Source: Acidobacteriota bacterium (GTDB taxonomy: Bacteria > Acidobacteriota > Blastocatellia > Pyrinomonadales > Pyrinomonadaceae). Taken from it: DNA of 64,000 bases. Positions within the stretch are counted from its first letter, which is position 1, and each line of letters starts with the position of its first letter. The stretch covers positions 1 to 64,000 of the forward strand of contig JAFAZX010000049.1 in the NCBI GenBank assembly GCA_019239425.1, read 5' to 3'. Positions 1-9,053 of the stretch are shown in pieces. The translations under genes and the position numbers were made by a program. The notes beneath the pieces are model-generated. The model saw only the letters and a list, made by a program, of their open reading frames with translations, was not told the DNA's origin and did not search any database.

Positions 1-708
1 TCGATTGCCGGCCCGAAGGCGCTCGAACACATCGTGGACACGGTGCTCTACTTCGAGGGCGAGCGCCACCACAACCACCGCATCGTGCGCGCGACGAAGA
101 ACCGCTTCGGCGCGGCCAACGAGCTGGGCGTCTTCGAGATGACGGGCGGCGGACTCGTGCCGGTCGCCAACCCCTCGGAGATGTTCCTGCACGGGCGGCC
201 CGAGAACGTCTCGGGCTCGGTCGTCGCGGCCTGCATGGAGGGCACGCGGCCGATGCTCGTCGAGGTGCAGGCGCTCGCGTCCGACTCCTCCCTCAACAAC
301 CCCGCGCGCACCGCGCAGGGCTTCGACCGGAACCGCCTCGCGCTGCTGCTGGCCGTGCTGGCGAAGCGGGTGGGCGTCGAGGGCCTGCTCAAGTCGGACG
401 TGTTCCTCAACGTGGTCGGCGGCTTCGAGGTCGACGAGCCGGCCGCAGACCTCGGCGTCATCGCCGCCATCGTGTCGAGCTACCGGAACAGCGTGGTCGA
501 CCCGAAGACGGTCGTCTTCGGTGAGGTGGGGCTGACGGGCGAGGTGCGCGGCGCCATGCAGGCGCAGGCCCGCGCGCGCGAGGCGCAGGCGCTCGGCTTC
601 AAGAAGATCATCCTGCCGGCCTCGAACACCGCCGGGCTCGAACGCCTCCTCGGCGTCCGCGTGGTCGGCGTGCGCTCGGTCGAAGAGGCTTTGGACGAGT
701 TGTTTTAG
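1..708 (+). CDS. radA: DNA repair protein RadA/Sms, 3' part
   Basis: This is the C-terminal 235 residues of RadA, a RecA-like ATPase that drives branch migration of recombination intermediates; the gene starts upstream of the window. The frame is open from base 1 and reads through the conserved segment VDTVLYFEGE and then KNRFG, the RadA-specific motif, followed by GVFEM. The rest (from about residue 80 of the visible part) is the Lon-protease-like domain that ends RadA proteins, including VFGEVGLTGEVR. The Walker A region and the N-terminal zinc finger lie outside the window. A family A hairpin follows the stop. The neighbours downstream (PIN-TRAM protein, ispD, ispF) match the order known from Bacillus. 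Confidence 0.96.
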   Translation, partial: SIAGPKALEHIVDTVLYFEGERHHNHRIVRATKNRFGAANELGVFEMTGGGLVPVANPSEMFLHGRPENVSGSVVAACMEGTRPMLVEVQALASDSSLNNPARTAQGFDRNRLALLLAVLAKRVGVEGLLKSDVFLNVVGGFEVDEPAADLGVIAAIVSSYRNSVVDPKTVVFGEVGLTGEVRGAMQAQARAREAQALGFKKIILPASNTAGLERLLGVRVVGVRSVEEALDELF

Positions 709-737
709 ATAGTCGACTGTAATGTGCGCGTTGTTTT

Positions 738-798
738 ACCACAGAGGCACAGCTTGTTACGATATGTTCTTCAAGCTGTGCCTCTGTGCCTCTGTGGT
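738..798. repeat. Hairpin element, family A (no. 1)
   Basis: Inverted repeat with arms at 738-756 and 772-798. The arms are built on the 8-base unit CACAGAGG. The right arm has one extra 8-base unit compared with the left. It lies between radA and the next small gene, both on the plus strand. Confidence 0.85.
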
Positions 799-836
799 GA
801 ATTACTGATTCAATTGAAAAGGCGAGTGTTTAGAAA

Positions 837-1076
837 ATGTCAGTTCATTTCATTCACGATTTGGGGCAGGACGAGTTAATCAAGGCGTACGCGGCGGCGG
901 GGGCCGTGTGCGGTTACGAGTTCCGGGAGGCGCACGAGGTCGTCGCGCCGGAGTCGGACAGTGACGTGTGCACGGAGTGCCTCTCCTGGGCGAGGCGGAA
1001 CAGGTTCCAGAATCGCCGCTGCGCGGTCGAGATGAGCGCCGCCGGGCAGCCAGGGGCCGGGGCGGGCGCGCCGTAA
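837..1076 (+). CDS. Small protein of unknown function (79 aa)
   Basis: I do not recognise this gene. It encodes 79 residues with a CTEC pair near residue 46 and further single cysteines, and a short Ala/Gly-rich tail. It reads in the same direction as radA and the PIN-TRAM gene and fills the gap between them; in Bacillus this place is taken by disA, to which it is unrelated. There is only a weak purine stretch before the ATG. It could be a real small protein or a chance frame in GC-rich DNA; position and direction favour a gene. Confidence 0.45.
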   Translation: MSVHFIHDLGQDELIKAYAAAGAVCGYEFREAHEVVAPESDSDVCTECLSWARRNRFQNRRCAVEMSAAGQPGAGAGAP

Positions 1077-1131
1077 AACCCGTTTTTCGTCAGAGACAGA
1101 CGCCGTATAAAGTGTTAATATCTCCGGCGTC

Positions 1132-2421
1132 ATGCGGACGAACACGGTTCTCATACGGCTCATCTTCATAGGAATCCTCAGCGCTGCGGGGTTCATCCTC
1201 GACCCCATCGGCGCGCATTACTACGCGGCCGCGGCGCATGAGCAGAAGCCGGCCGAGGGCACTGCGCGGCCGGCCGAGGCCAACCCGCAGACGGCCCCCG
1301 CCGCCGCCGCGCAGGCGGCCGCGCCGCACACGGCCGTCAGGCTCCTCGGGATTCCTTCGCCGCTCCTCTCGGCCATCCTCGGCCTCCTGCTCGCCGTCGT
1401 CATGATCGTCTTCGAGATGCGCATCCAGCAGGCGTCCCTCAAGACGCTGATCGGCGCCGGCATCGGCTCGATGATGGGCATCGTCGGCGGCGTCCTCATC
1501 GGCTTCCTCATCACCTCGCAGGAGTCGGACGCCGCGCACTCCCCGACCAAAATCTTCCTGACGCTCGCGCTCGCCTTCATCATGGCCTACGTCGGCCTGA
1601 TGGTCGGCGCCGCGAAGGGCGACTACCTCGACCTCTCGGCCCTCGGCGGCATCTTCAGCGACAAGGCCACGCGCCGCGACGTGAAGATTCTCGACACCTC
1701 CGTCATCATCGACGGCCGCATCGCCGACGTGTCCGAGACCGGCTTCCTCTCGGGCACCATCGTCGTCCCGCAGTTCATCCTCCGCGAACTGCAGCAGGTG
1801 GCCGACTCGCCCGACTCTTCGAAGCGCCAGCGCGGGCGGCGCGGTCTCGACATGCTCAACCGCCTCCAGTCGAACCCCTCGCTCGACATCCAGGTCGTGG
1901 ACACGGACTTCCCCGCGGTGAAGGAGGTCGACCTCAAGCTGTTGGAGCTATCGAAGAGCATGGACGGCGTGGTCGTCACGAACGACTTCAACCTCAACAA
2001 GGTGGCGCAGCTCCACGGCATACAGGTCTTGAACATCAACGAGCTGGCGAACTCCCTCAAGCCCGTCGTGCTGCCCGGCGAGGCGATGCGCGTCTTCATC
2101 CTGAAGGAGGGCAAGGAGTACAACCAGGGCGTCGCGTACCTCGACGACGGGACGATGGTGGTGGTGGACAACGCGCGCCGCATGATCGGCAAGAACGCCG
2201 ACATCGCGGTGACGAGCGTCCTGCAGACGACCGCCGGGAAGATGATCTTCGGCCGCCTCTGGGAGGACGCCGAGAACGGCGCGCACCACCGGGACGACCA
2301 GCGCGGCATACACACGACCAACCCGCCGCGCCGCTCCTTCCAGCAGCAGCGCGAGCCGCGCCAGCAGCAGCAGCAGGCCCAGCAGGCCCCCATCCGCAGC
2401 GCGGAGCCCGGGCAGTCTTAG
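1132..2421 (+). CDS. PIN-TRAM domain membrane protein, YacL-like
   Basis: A 429-residue protein with hydrophobic segments in the first 160 residues (a start signal/anchor, then segments around 80-100, 104-125 and 135-160), as in Bacillus YacL. A PIN nuclease-like domain follows; ILDTSVIIDGRIADV near residue 185 carries the acidic residues expected for metal binding. A TRAM RNA-binding module lies about residues 310-375. The C-terminal tail is rich in Gln, Arg and Pro. PIN domains cut RNA, so a membrane-bound ribonuclease is plausible, but the substrate is not known. It lies between radA and ispD as in Firmicutes. Confidence 0.88.
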   Translation: MRTNTVLIRLIFIGILSAAGFILDPIGAHYYAAAAHEQKPAEGTARPAEANPQTAPAAAAQAAAPHTAVRLLGIPSPLLSAILGLLLAVVMIVFEMRIQQASLKTLIGAGIGSMMGIVGGVLIGFLITSQESDAAHSPTKIFLTLALAFIMAYVGLMVGAAKGDYLDLSALGGIFSDKATRRDVKILDTSVIIDGRIADVSETGFLSGTIVVPQFILRELQQVADSPDSSKRQRGRRGLDMLNRLQSNPSLDIQVVDTDFPAVKEVDLKLLELSKSMDGVVVTNDFNLNKVAQLHGIQVLNINELANSLKPVVLPGEAMRVFILKEGKEYNQGVAYLDDGTMVVVDNARRMIGKNADIAVTSVLQTTAGKMIFGRLWEDAENGAHHRDDQRGIHTTNPPRRSFQQQREPRQQQQQAQQAPIRSAEPGQS

Positions 2422-2499
2422 GTTTTGGGTGTTAGGTTTTAGGTGTTGGTTTAAAACCCGGTTCTTCCCCAGCACCCAGCACCCAGTACCCAACACCCA
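2421..2499. repeat. Hairpin element, family B without cargo (no. 2)
   Basis: Left arm 2421-2449 and right arm 2467-2498, built on the 7-base unit GGGTGCT (right arm AGCACCC). The left arm has drifted. The right arm ends four bases before the ispD start, leaving no room for a Shine-Dalgarno sequence. It is the empty counterpart of the gene-bearing element at 6979-7456: both have TAAAACCC just before the right arm. Confidence 0.8.
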
Positions 2500-2502
2500 A
2501 GT

Positions 2503-3186
2503 ATGAACGTAGCGATCATCGTCGCCGCCGGGCGGGGGAGCCGGGCGGGCGGCGCGCGGGCCAAGCAGTTCCGGGAAATCTCCGGCATCCCAATCATCAT
2601 CCACACCCTCGCGCGCTTCGAGCTGTGCGAAACGGTCGAGGAGGCAATCGTCGTCCTGCCCGCGGGCGCGCGCGAAGAGTTTCGAGCGCTCGCCGCGCGC
2701 CACGGCTTGCGCAAGGTCAGGCGCGCCGTGGCGGGGGGCGAGACGCGCGCCGAGTCCGTCTGGCGCGGGCTGCAGGCGTTCGGGAGTGAAGCCGTGGAGG
2801 TGGTCGCCGTGCACGACGGCGTGCGCCCCTTCGTCACGCCCGCGGAGATCGACCGCACGGTGCGCGCGGCTGAGGAACACGGCGCGGCGCTGCTGGCCGC
2901 GCCCGCGGTCGAGACGGTGAAAGAGGTCGAGGGCGGCCGCGTCGTGCGCACGCCCGAACGCGCGCGCCTGTGGAACGCGCAGACGCCGCAGTGCTTCCGC
3001 GCGGAACTCCTGCGCCGCGCCTACGGGCAGCCCGGCGCGCTTCTGCCGGACGTGACCGACTGCAGCGCCCTGGTCGAACGCCTCGGCGAAGCGGTGTACG
3101 TCGTCGAAGGCGGCGCCGACAACATCAAGATCACGACCCCGCGCGACTTCGCGATTGCGGAAGTGTTGTTGAAAAGTAGGCAGTAG
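2503..3186 (+). CDS. ispD: 2-C-methyl-D-erythritol 4-phosphate cytidylyltransferase
   Basis: IspD joins CTP to methylerythritol phosphate in the non-mevalonate isoprenoid pathway. The 227 residues are the usual length. The nucleotide-binding loop AAGRGSR is at residues 8-14 with AKQF at 20-23, VHDGVRPF at 103-110, and DNIKIT near the end. ispF follows after one hairpin element. The last residues (SRQ) and the TAG stop are encoded by the left arm of that element, so the native C-terminus may have been altered when it arrived. No ribosome binding site is visible: a family B arm abuts the ATG. Confidence 0.96.
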   Translation: MNVAIIVAAGRGSRAGGARAKQFREISGIPIIIHTLARFELCETVEEAIVVLPAGAREEFRALAARHGLRKVRRAVAGGETRAESVWRGLQAFGSEAVEVVAVHDGVRPFVTPAEIDRTVRAAEEHGAALLAAPAVETVKEVEGGRVVRTPERARLWNAQTPQCFRAELLRRAYGQPGALLPDVTDCSALVERLGEAVYVVEGGADNIKITTPRDFAIAEVLLKSRQ

Positions 3187-3292
3187 GCAGATGGCAGTAG
3201 GCAGTTGAAGCATTGAATCGGGAATCCGATTTAATCTGGCAACCACCTTAACGCGGAGCGTACTGCCTACTGCCATCTGCCTACTGCCTACT
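3175..3292. repeat. Hairpin element, family C (no. 3)
   Basis: The clearest family C copy: arms 3175-3205 and 3262-3292 are perfectly complementary over 31 bases and consist of the 7-base units GTAGGCA, GTAGGCA, GATGGCA, GTAGGCA. The loop is 56 bases and ends with GCGGAGCG just before the right arm, a sequence shared with elements 8 and 9. The ispD stop lies in the left arm and the ispF start is seven bases after the right arm. Confidence 0.95.
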
Positions 3293-3299
3293 GAGTCCC

Positions 3300-3776
3300 A
3301 TGTACCGGATCGGCATCGGGCACGACACGCACAGGCTGGCGGAGGGGCGGCCGCTCGTGCTGGGCGGCGTCCGCGTCGAGTCGGAGCGCGGGGCCGAGGG
3401 GCACTCGGACGCGGACGCCCTGGCGCACGCCCTGACCGACGCGGTGCTCGGCGCGATGTGCGAGGGCGACATCGGGCAGCACTTCCCCGACAACGACCCG
3501 AAGTGGCGCGGCGCCGACAGCATGCAGCTCCTGGCGCGCGTGATGTGGCTGGCGAGCGAGCGCGGCTATCGCGTCGTCAACGCCGACGCGACCGTTTTGC
3601 TCGAGCGCCCGAAGCTGCGCCCGTACGTCCCCGAGATGAGGGCGAGACTCGCCGAAGTGCTCGGCGTCGGGCTGGATTGCGTCAGCGTCAAGGCCAAGTC
3701 GGGCGAGGGCCTCGACGCCGTCGGCGAGTGGCGCGCCGTGACCGTGCAGGCCGTCGTCCTCCTCGAACGCGCATGA
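3300..3776 (+). CDS. ispF: 2-C-methyl-D-erythritol 2,4-cyclodiphosphate synthase
   Basis: IspF closes the cyclodiphosphate ring two steps after IspD. The 158 residues are the normal length. The zinc ligands expected for the family are seen as GHDTHR (Asp9, His11) and His43 in LAHALTD; HSDADAL is at 35-41 and the DIGQHFPD loop at 57-64. The stop overlaps the start of the following hydrolase gene (ATGA), so the two are translationally coupled. Confidence 0.97.
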   Translation: MYRIGIGHDTHRLAEGRPLVLGGVRVESERGAEGHSDADALAHALTDAVLGAMCEGDIGQHFPDNDPKWRGADSMQLLARVMWLASERGYRVVNADATVLLERPKLRPYVPEMRARLAEVLGVGLDCVSVKAKSGEGLDAVGEWRAVTVQAVVLLERA

Positions 3777-4576
3777 GCCGCACGTGGGGGAGGGCAGAGG
3801 TCAACGGCGCAGGCTTTCACTACGAGCTTGCCGGCGAAGGGCGCCCGCTCGTGCTCCTGCACGCGGGGATTTGCGACGGCAGGATGTGGGACGGGCAGTT
3901 CGAAGCGTTCGCCGCGGCCCGAAAGGTTCTGCGCTACGACCGGCGCGGCTTCGGCCAAACCACGCAGGGCCCGGACGCCTTCTCGCACGTCGAAGACTTG
4001 CGAGCGCTCTTGAGTCATCTGAACCTCGGGCCGGCGACGCTCGTCGGCTGTTCGCAGGGCGCGAAGACTGCGCTCGACCTCGCGCTGAAGCACCCCGAGT
4101 CGGTCGACTCGCTGGTGCTCGTCGCCCCGGCCGTCTCGGGGTACGAGTACGCGGCCGCGGCGCCGCCGCAGTACGAGGAGATAGAGCGGGCCGACGCGGC
4201 GGGCGACGTCGGGCGCGTCAACGAGCTGGAGCTGCAAATCTGGGTCGACGGCCCGCGGCGTTCGCCCGGAGAGGTTGGCGAGGGCGTGCGCGGGCTGGTA
4301 CGCGAGATGAATCTCGCCGCGCTCACTTCGACCGCGGGCGAGGAGCTGCCGTCGGGCGTCGACGCGGCCGGAAGATTGGGCGAGGTTCGTGTCCCGGCGC
4401 TCGTCGTCGTGGGCGACCTCGACACGCCGCGGACGCTTGAGGCCGCGGGCGTGCTGGCAGACGGCATCGACGGCGCGAGGCTTGAAATCATCAAGGGGAC
4501 GGCGCACCTGCCGAACATGGAGCGGCCCGAAGAGTTCAACCGGCTCGTCCTCGAATTTCTGGGCGGCCGGGAGTGA
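3773..4576 (+). CDS. Alpha/beta hydrolase
   Basis: A 267-residue serine hydrolase of the alpha/beta fold. The start is the ATG overlapping the ispF stop; a longer frame upstream is only a shadow of ispF. The oxyanion loop is LLHAG near residue 28, the nucleophile elbow GCSQG has Ser94, the acid is probably Asp215 or Asp217 in VVGDLDTP, and the base is His245 in GTAHLPNMERP. This fits the small-molecule esterase/lactonase type, but the substrate cannot be told. It is followed six bases or so later by the pyrimidine-nucleoside phosphorylase gene, so it may be transcribed with it. Confidence 0.9.
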   Translation: MSRTWGRAEVNGAGFHYELAGEGRPLVLLHAGICDGRMWDGQFEAFAAARKVLRYDRRGFGQTTQGPDAFSHVEDLRALLSHLNLGPATLVGCSQGAKTALDLALKHPESVDSLVLVAPAVSGYEYAAAAPPQYEEIERADAAGDVGRVNELELQIWVDGPRRSPGEVGEGVRGLVREMNLAALTSTAGEELPSGVDAAGRLGEVRVPALVVVGDLDTPRTLEAAGVLADGIDGARLEIIKGTAHLPNMERPEEFNRLVLEFLGGRE

Positions 4577-4588
4577 AGACTGTTGAGT

Positions 4589-5911
4589 ATGCGTCCACAG
4601 GAGATCATCAGGAAGAAACGCGACGGCGGCGAGCTCTCGCGCGAGGAGGTCGCCTCGTTCGTGGGGGGCGTCGTGGACGGCTCGTGGGCCGACTACCAGG
4701 CGTCCGCTCTGCTGATGGCCGTCTACCTGACGGGGATGACGACCGTCGAGATGGAGGCGCTGACGCAGGCGATGCTCGGGTCGGGGGAAGTCCTGGACTT
4801 CTCCGACATCGAACTCCCCAAGGCCGACAAGCATTCGACGGGCGGCGTCGGCGACAAGACTTCGCTCGTCATCGCGCCGCTCGTCGCCGCGTGCGGCGTG
4901 GCCGTGCCGATGATTTCGGGCCGGGGCCTCGGGCACACGGGCGGCACGCTCGACAAGCTCGAAGCGATACCGGGCTACCGCGTCCACCTCGACCTCGACG
5001 AGTTCAGGAAAATCTTGAGGGGCGTCGGGTACGCGATGATGGGTCAGACGGCCGAGATCGCGCCCGCCGACAAGAAGCTCTACGCCCTGCGCGACGCGAC
5101 CGAGACGGTCGAGTCTATCCCGCTCATCGTCGCCTCCATCATGTCGAAGAAGCTCGCGGCTGGTCTGGGCGCGCTCGTCCTCGACGTGAAGACCGGCAGC
5201 GGCGCCTTCATGCGCGACGAGGGGCGGGCGAAGGCGCTCGCCCGCGCGCTCGTCCGCACGGGCCACTCGTGCGGCGTCCACACGGAGGCGCTCCTCACCG
5301 ACATGAGCCAGCCGCTCGGCGCGGCCGTCGGCAACGCGAACGAGGTGCAGGAGTGCATCCGGATCATGCGCGGCGATTCGGGCGAGGAGGCGCGCGACGT
5401 GCGCGAACTCTCCGTCGAGCTGTCGGCGCGGATGGTCGCGCTCTCGGGCGTCGCCGCCTCGCTCGAAGAGGCGCGCAAGCAGGTCAACCGCGCGCTCGAC
5501 TCGGGCGCGGCGCTCGAACGCTTCCGGCGCAACGTCGAGGAGCAGGGCGGCAACCCGCGCGTGTGCGACGACCCTCAAATACTTACGGACTTGACGGTGG
5601 AGGAAGTCAGAGTAGAATCCGTGCACGCGGGCTACGTCGAGGCGATTGACGCGGCGGAGGTCGGCCGCGCGGTGGCGGGGGTGGGCGGCGGCCGCGTGCG
5701 CGTCGAGGATCGTATAGACCCCGCGGTCGGCTACATCGCGCACGCGCGCACGGGGCAGCAGGTGAGCGCCGGCGAGCCCCTAGGCCTGCTCTACTGCCGC
5801 AAGGGCGCGCAGGCCGCGGCGGCCGCCGCGCGCATCCGCGCCGCCTACACCGTCGGCGAGGCGGCCCCGAATCACGTCCCGCAACTCATCAAGGAAGTAA
5901 TCGCGCAATGA
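4589..5911 (+). CDS. pdp: Pyrimidine-nucleoside (thymidine) phosphorylase
   Basis: Splits pyrimidine nucleosides with phosphate to the base and (deoxy)ribose 1-phosphate. The 440 residues match the family. The phosphate-binding stretch KHSTGGVGDKTSL is at 81-93 and the signature SGRGLGHTGGTLDKLE at 110-125; the C-terminal alpha/beta domain includes DPAVGYIAHARTGQ. A TTG six bases upstream in frame is possible, but the ATG at 4589 is better spaced from GGGAGTGAAG. Its stop overlaps the BMP lipoprotein start (5908) by four bases, tying catabolism to the nucleoside importer. Whether it prefers thymidine or also uses uridine cannot be read from sequence; deoA is an alternative name. Confidence 0.95.
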   Translation: MRPQEIIRKKRDGGELSREEVASFVGGVVDGSWADYQASALLMAVYLTGMTTVEMEALTQAMLGSGEVLDFSDIELPKADKHSTGGVGDKTSLVIAPLVAACGVAVPMISGRGLGHTGGTLDKLEAIPGYRVHLDLDEFRKILRGVGYAMMGQTAEIAPADKKLYALRDATETVESIPLIVASIMSKKLAAGLGALVLDVKTGSGAFMRDEGRAKALARALVRTGHSCGVHTEALLTDMSQPLGAAVGNANEVQECIRIMRGDSGEEARDVRELSVELSARMVALSGVAASLEEARKQVNRALDSGAALERFRRNVEEQGGNPRVCDDPQILTDLTVEEVRVESVHAGYVEAIDAAEVGRAVAGVGGGRVRVEDRIDPAVGYIAHARTGQQVSAGEPLGLLYCRKGAQAAAAAARIRAAYTVGEAAPNHVPQLIKEVIAQ

Positions 5912-6978
5912 AGTTAAGAATGTTTTTGGCCGCCGCCCTCGTGTGCGCGCTCCTCGTCGCGGGCACTTCGTGCCGACAGGAGACGCGTGCGGACGAGAAG
6001 GGGAAGATTCGCGTCGGCATCGTCTTCGACATCGGCGGCAAGGACGACCGCTCGTTCAACGCCGCCGCCTACGACGGCGTCAAGTGCGCCGAGACGGGCA
6101 GACACCCCGACGGCACGCCCTGCGAGAAGCCGAGTCTGGGCATCATGCTGCGCGACGTGGAGCCGGGGAACCCGACTTCGATTGAGCCGGCGATGCGCGC
6201 GTTCGCCGAGCGCGGCTACGACCTCATCATCGGCGTCGGCTTCGCGCAGGCGCCCATCATGGAGACCGTGGCGAAGGACTACCCCAACATCAACTTCGCC
6301 ATCGTGGACGGCGCGAGCGAACTGCCGAACGTCGCCTCGCTCGTCTTCAAGGAGCACGAAGGCTCTTACCTCGTCGGCATGATCGCGGCGAAGGAGTCGA
6401 AGACCGGCAAGATCGGCTTCATCGGCGGGATGGACATCGGACTCATCCACCGCTTCGCGAAGGGCTACGAGGAGGGCGCGAAGGCCGCGCGCCCCGACGC
6501 GGAGGTGATGGTCAACTACGTCGGCGTGACCGACGGCGCGTGGAACAACCCGGGCAAGGGGAAGGAGCTGGCGCTGGCGCAGATCGGCAAGGGCGCCGAC
6601 GTCATCTTCACGGCCGCCGGCAACTCGGGCCTCGGCGCCTTCGACGCCGTCGAGCAGGCGGGCAAAGACTCTTCGGGGCGCGCGACGCACTTCGTCATCG
6701 GCGTGGACTCGAACCAGAACTGCGTCAAGCCCGGCTTCGTCCTCACCAGCATGGTCAAGCGCGTGGACAACGCCGTCTACCAGATCGTCTCCGACGTGGT
6801 CGAGAAGAAGTTCAAGGGCGGCTTCCACGTCTACGGGCTGGAGGCCGACGGCGTCGCCTACTCGATGGACAAGTGCAATCAGCAACTCATCGGCCCGGAC
6901 GTGCTTCAGCAGGCTGAGCAGGCCAAGCAGAAGATAATCGCCGGCCAAGTTAAAGTCACCGACGCGATGAAGCAGTAA
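5908..6978 (+). CDS. BMP-family nucleoside-binding lipoprotein of ABC importer
   Basis: Substrate-binding protein of the basic membrane protein (Med/PnrA) family, which in known cases binds purine or other nucleosides. A lipoprotein signal ends at Cys22 (LLVAGTSC); the lipobox is somewhat atypical. Family features are KIRVGIVFDIGGKDDRSFN near residue 30, the segment IIGVGFAQ, and FVIGVDSNQN near 270. It is translationally coupled to the nucleoside phosphorylase before it. The ATPase and permeases follow after an inserted hairpin element carrying another gene (6979-7456). Confidence 0.93.
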   Translation: MKLRMFLAAALVCALLVAGTSCRQETRADEKGKIRVGIVFDIGGKDDRSFNAAAYDGVKCAETGRHPDGTPCEKPSLGIMLRDVEPGNPTSIEPAMRAFAERGYDLIIGVGFAQAPIMETVAKDYPNINFAIVDGASELPNVASLVFKEHEGSYLVGMIAAKESKTGKIGFIGGMDIGLIHRFAKGYEEGAKAARPDAEVMVNYVGVTDGAWNNPGKGKELALAQIGKGADVIFTAAGNSGLGAFDAVEQAGKDSSGRATHFVIGVDSNQNCVKPGFVLTSMVKRVDNAVYQIVSDVVEKKFKGGFHVYGLEADGVAYSMDKCNQQLIGPDVLQQAEQAKQKIIAGQVKVTDAMKQ

Positions 6979-7456
6979 GGGTGCTGGGTGCTGGGTGCTG
7001 GGTTCTGGGCAACTACTGTCGCGAGCCGCCACTTGCAGACCGCAGGGGGCGCGTGTGGTAAAAAGTTATCGCGACTTGAGGGTTTGGCAGGCGTCGATGG
7101 GCTTGGTGACGGAAGTCTACGAGATGACCCGGAGCTTTCCGAAGCGGGAGGTGTACGCCTTGTCCAGTCAGATGCAGCGGGCGGCCGTCTCGATCCCTTC
7201 CAATATTGCGGAGGGGCACGAGAGGGAGCACATAAAGGAGTACCTGCATCATCTGTCGATGGCTCAGGCGTCGCTCGCGGAGTTGGAGACGCAGTTGGAA
7301 ATCTCGCTTCGCCTGGCCTACATTCAGAATGAGCAATTCAATCGGCTCTTCAACGCCGCACAGTCTCTAGGCCGACAGTTGCGCGCGCTGAGAATTTCGC
7401 TGGCGAGATCACAGACATCTTAAAACCCAGAACCTAGCACCCAGTACCCAGCACCC
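6979..7456. mobile_element. Family B hairpin element carrying a four-helix-bundle gene (no. 4)
   Basis: The left arm 6979-7009 and right arm 7426-7456 are both 31 bases and complementary at about 29 positions, built on the 7-base unit GGGTGCT. Instead of a short loop they enclose a complete gene (7055-7423) of the four-helix-bundle family. The left arm starts right at the stop of the BMP lipoprotein gene and the right arm ends four bases before the ATPase start, so the element splits an importer operon. The arrangement resembles 23S rRNA intervening sequences, whose stem-loops carry genes of the same family. Confidence 0.75.
7055..7423 (+). CDS. Four helix bundle protein (23S rRNA intervening-sequence family)
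   Basis: A 122-residue protein with the family hallmarks: YRDLRVWQ near the start, then AVSIPSNIAEG in the middle and an all-helical rest. The family was first found as open frames inside intervening sequences of 23S rRNA genes and is related in fold to the Avd accessory proteins of diversity-generating retroelements; no biochemical role is established. I chose the GTG at 7055, preceded by AGGGGG eight bases upstream; the longer upstream frame is repeat sequence. It is unrelated to the importer around it and its codon use is less GC-rich than its neighbours, which fits an inserted gene. Confidence 0.9.
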   Translation: MVKSYRDLRVWQASMGLVTEVYEMTRSFPKREVYALSSQMQRAAVSIPSNIAEGHEREHIKEYLHHLSMAQASLAELETQLEISLRLAYIQNEQFNRLFNAAQSLGRQLRALRISLARSQTS

Positions 7457-7460
7457 ATCC

Positions 7461-8976
<1,516 letters not shown>

Positions 8977-8981
<5 letters not shown>

Positions 8982-9047
8982 TGAGTGATGAGTGATGAAT
9001 ATGGCCTCGTCTTCATATTCATCACTCATCGCTCATCACTCATCACT
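8977..9047. repeat. Hairpin element, family D (no. 5)
   Basis: Arms 8977-9000 and 9017-9047 built on the 7-base unit GATGAGT, with a short loop. It supplies the TGA stop of the ATPase gene and ends about six bases before the permease start. Confidence 0.9.
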
Positions 9048-9053
9048 CCGACT

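Noticed and set aside
1101..1120. Promoter with TATAAA/TAATAT before the PIN-TRAM gene
   Set aside because: The AT-rich stretch is suggestive but no -35 box fits either hexamer.
3175..3292. REP/BIME elements with a RAYT transposase
   Set aside because: REP palindromes are shorter, start with a conserved tetranucleotide and lack period-7 arms; no Y1 transposase gene is in the window. It remains possible that such a gene lies elsewhere.
3566..5743. A 725-residue open frame on the minus strand across ispF, the hydrolase and the phosphorylase
   Set aside because: It is antisense to three well-supported genes, Arg/His/Asp-rich without motifs, as expected from third-position GC bias. Many similar frames across the window were dropped for the same reason.
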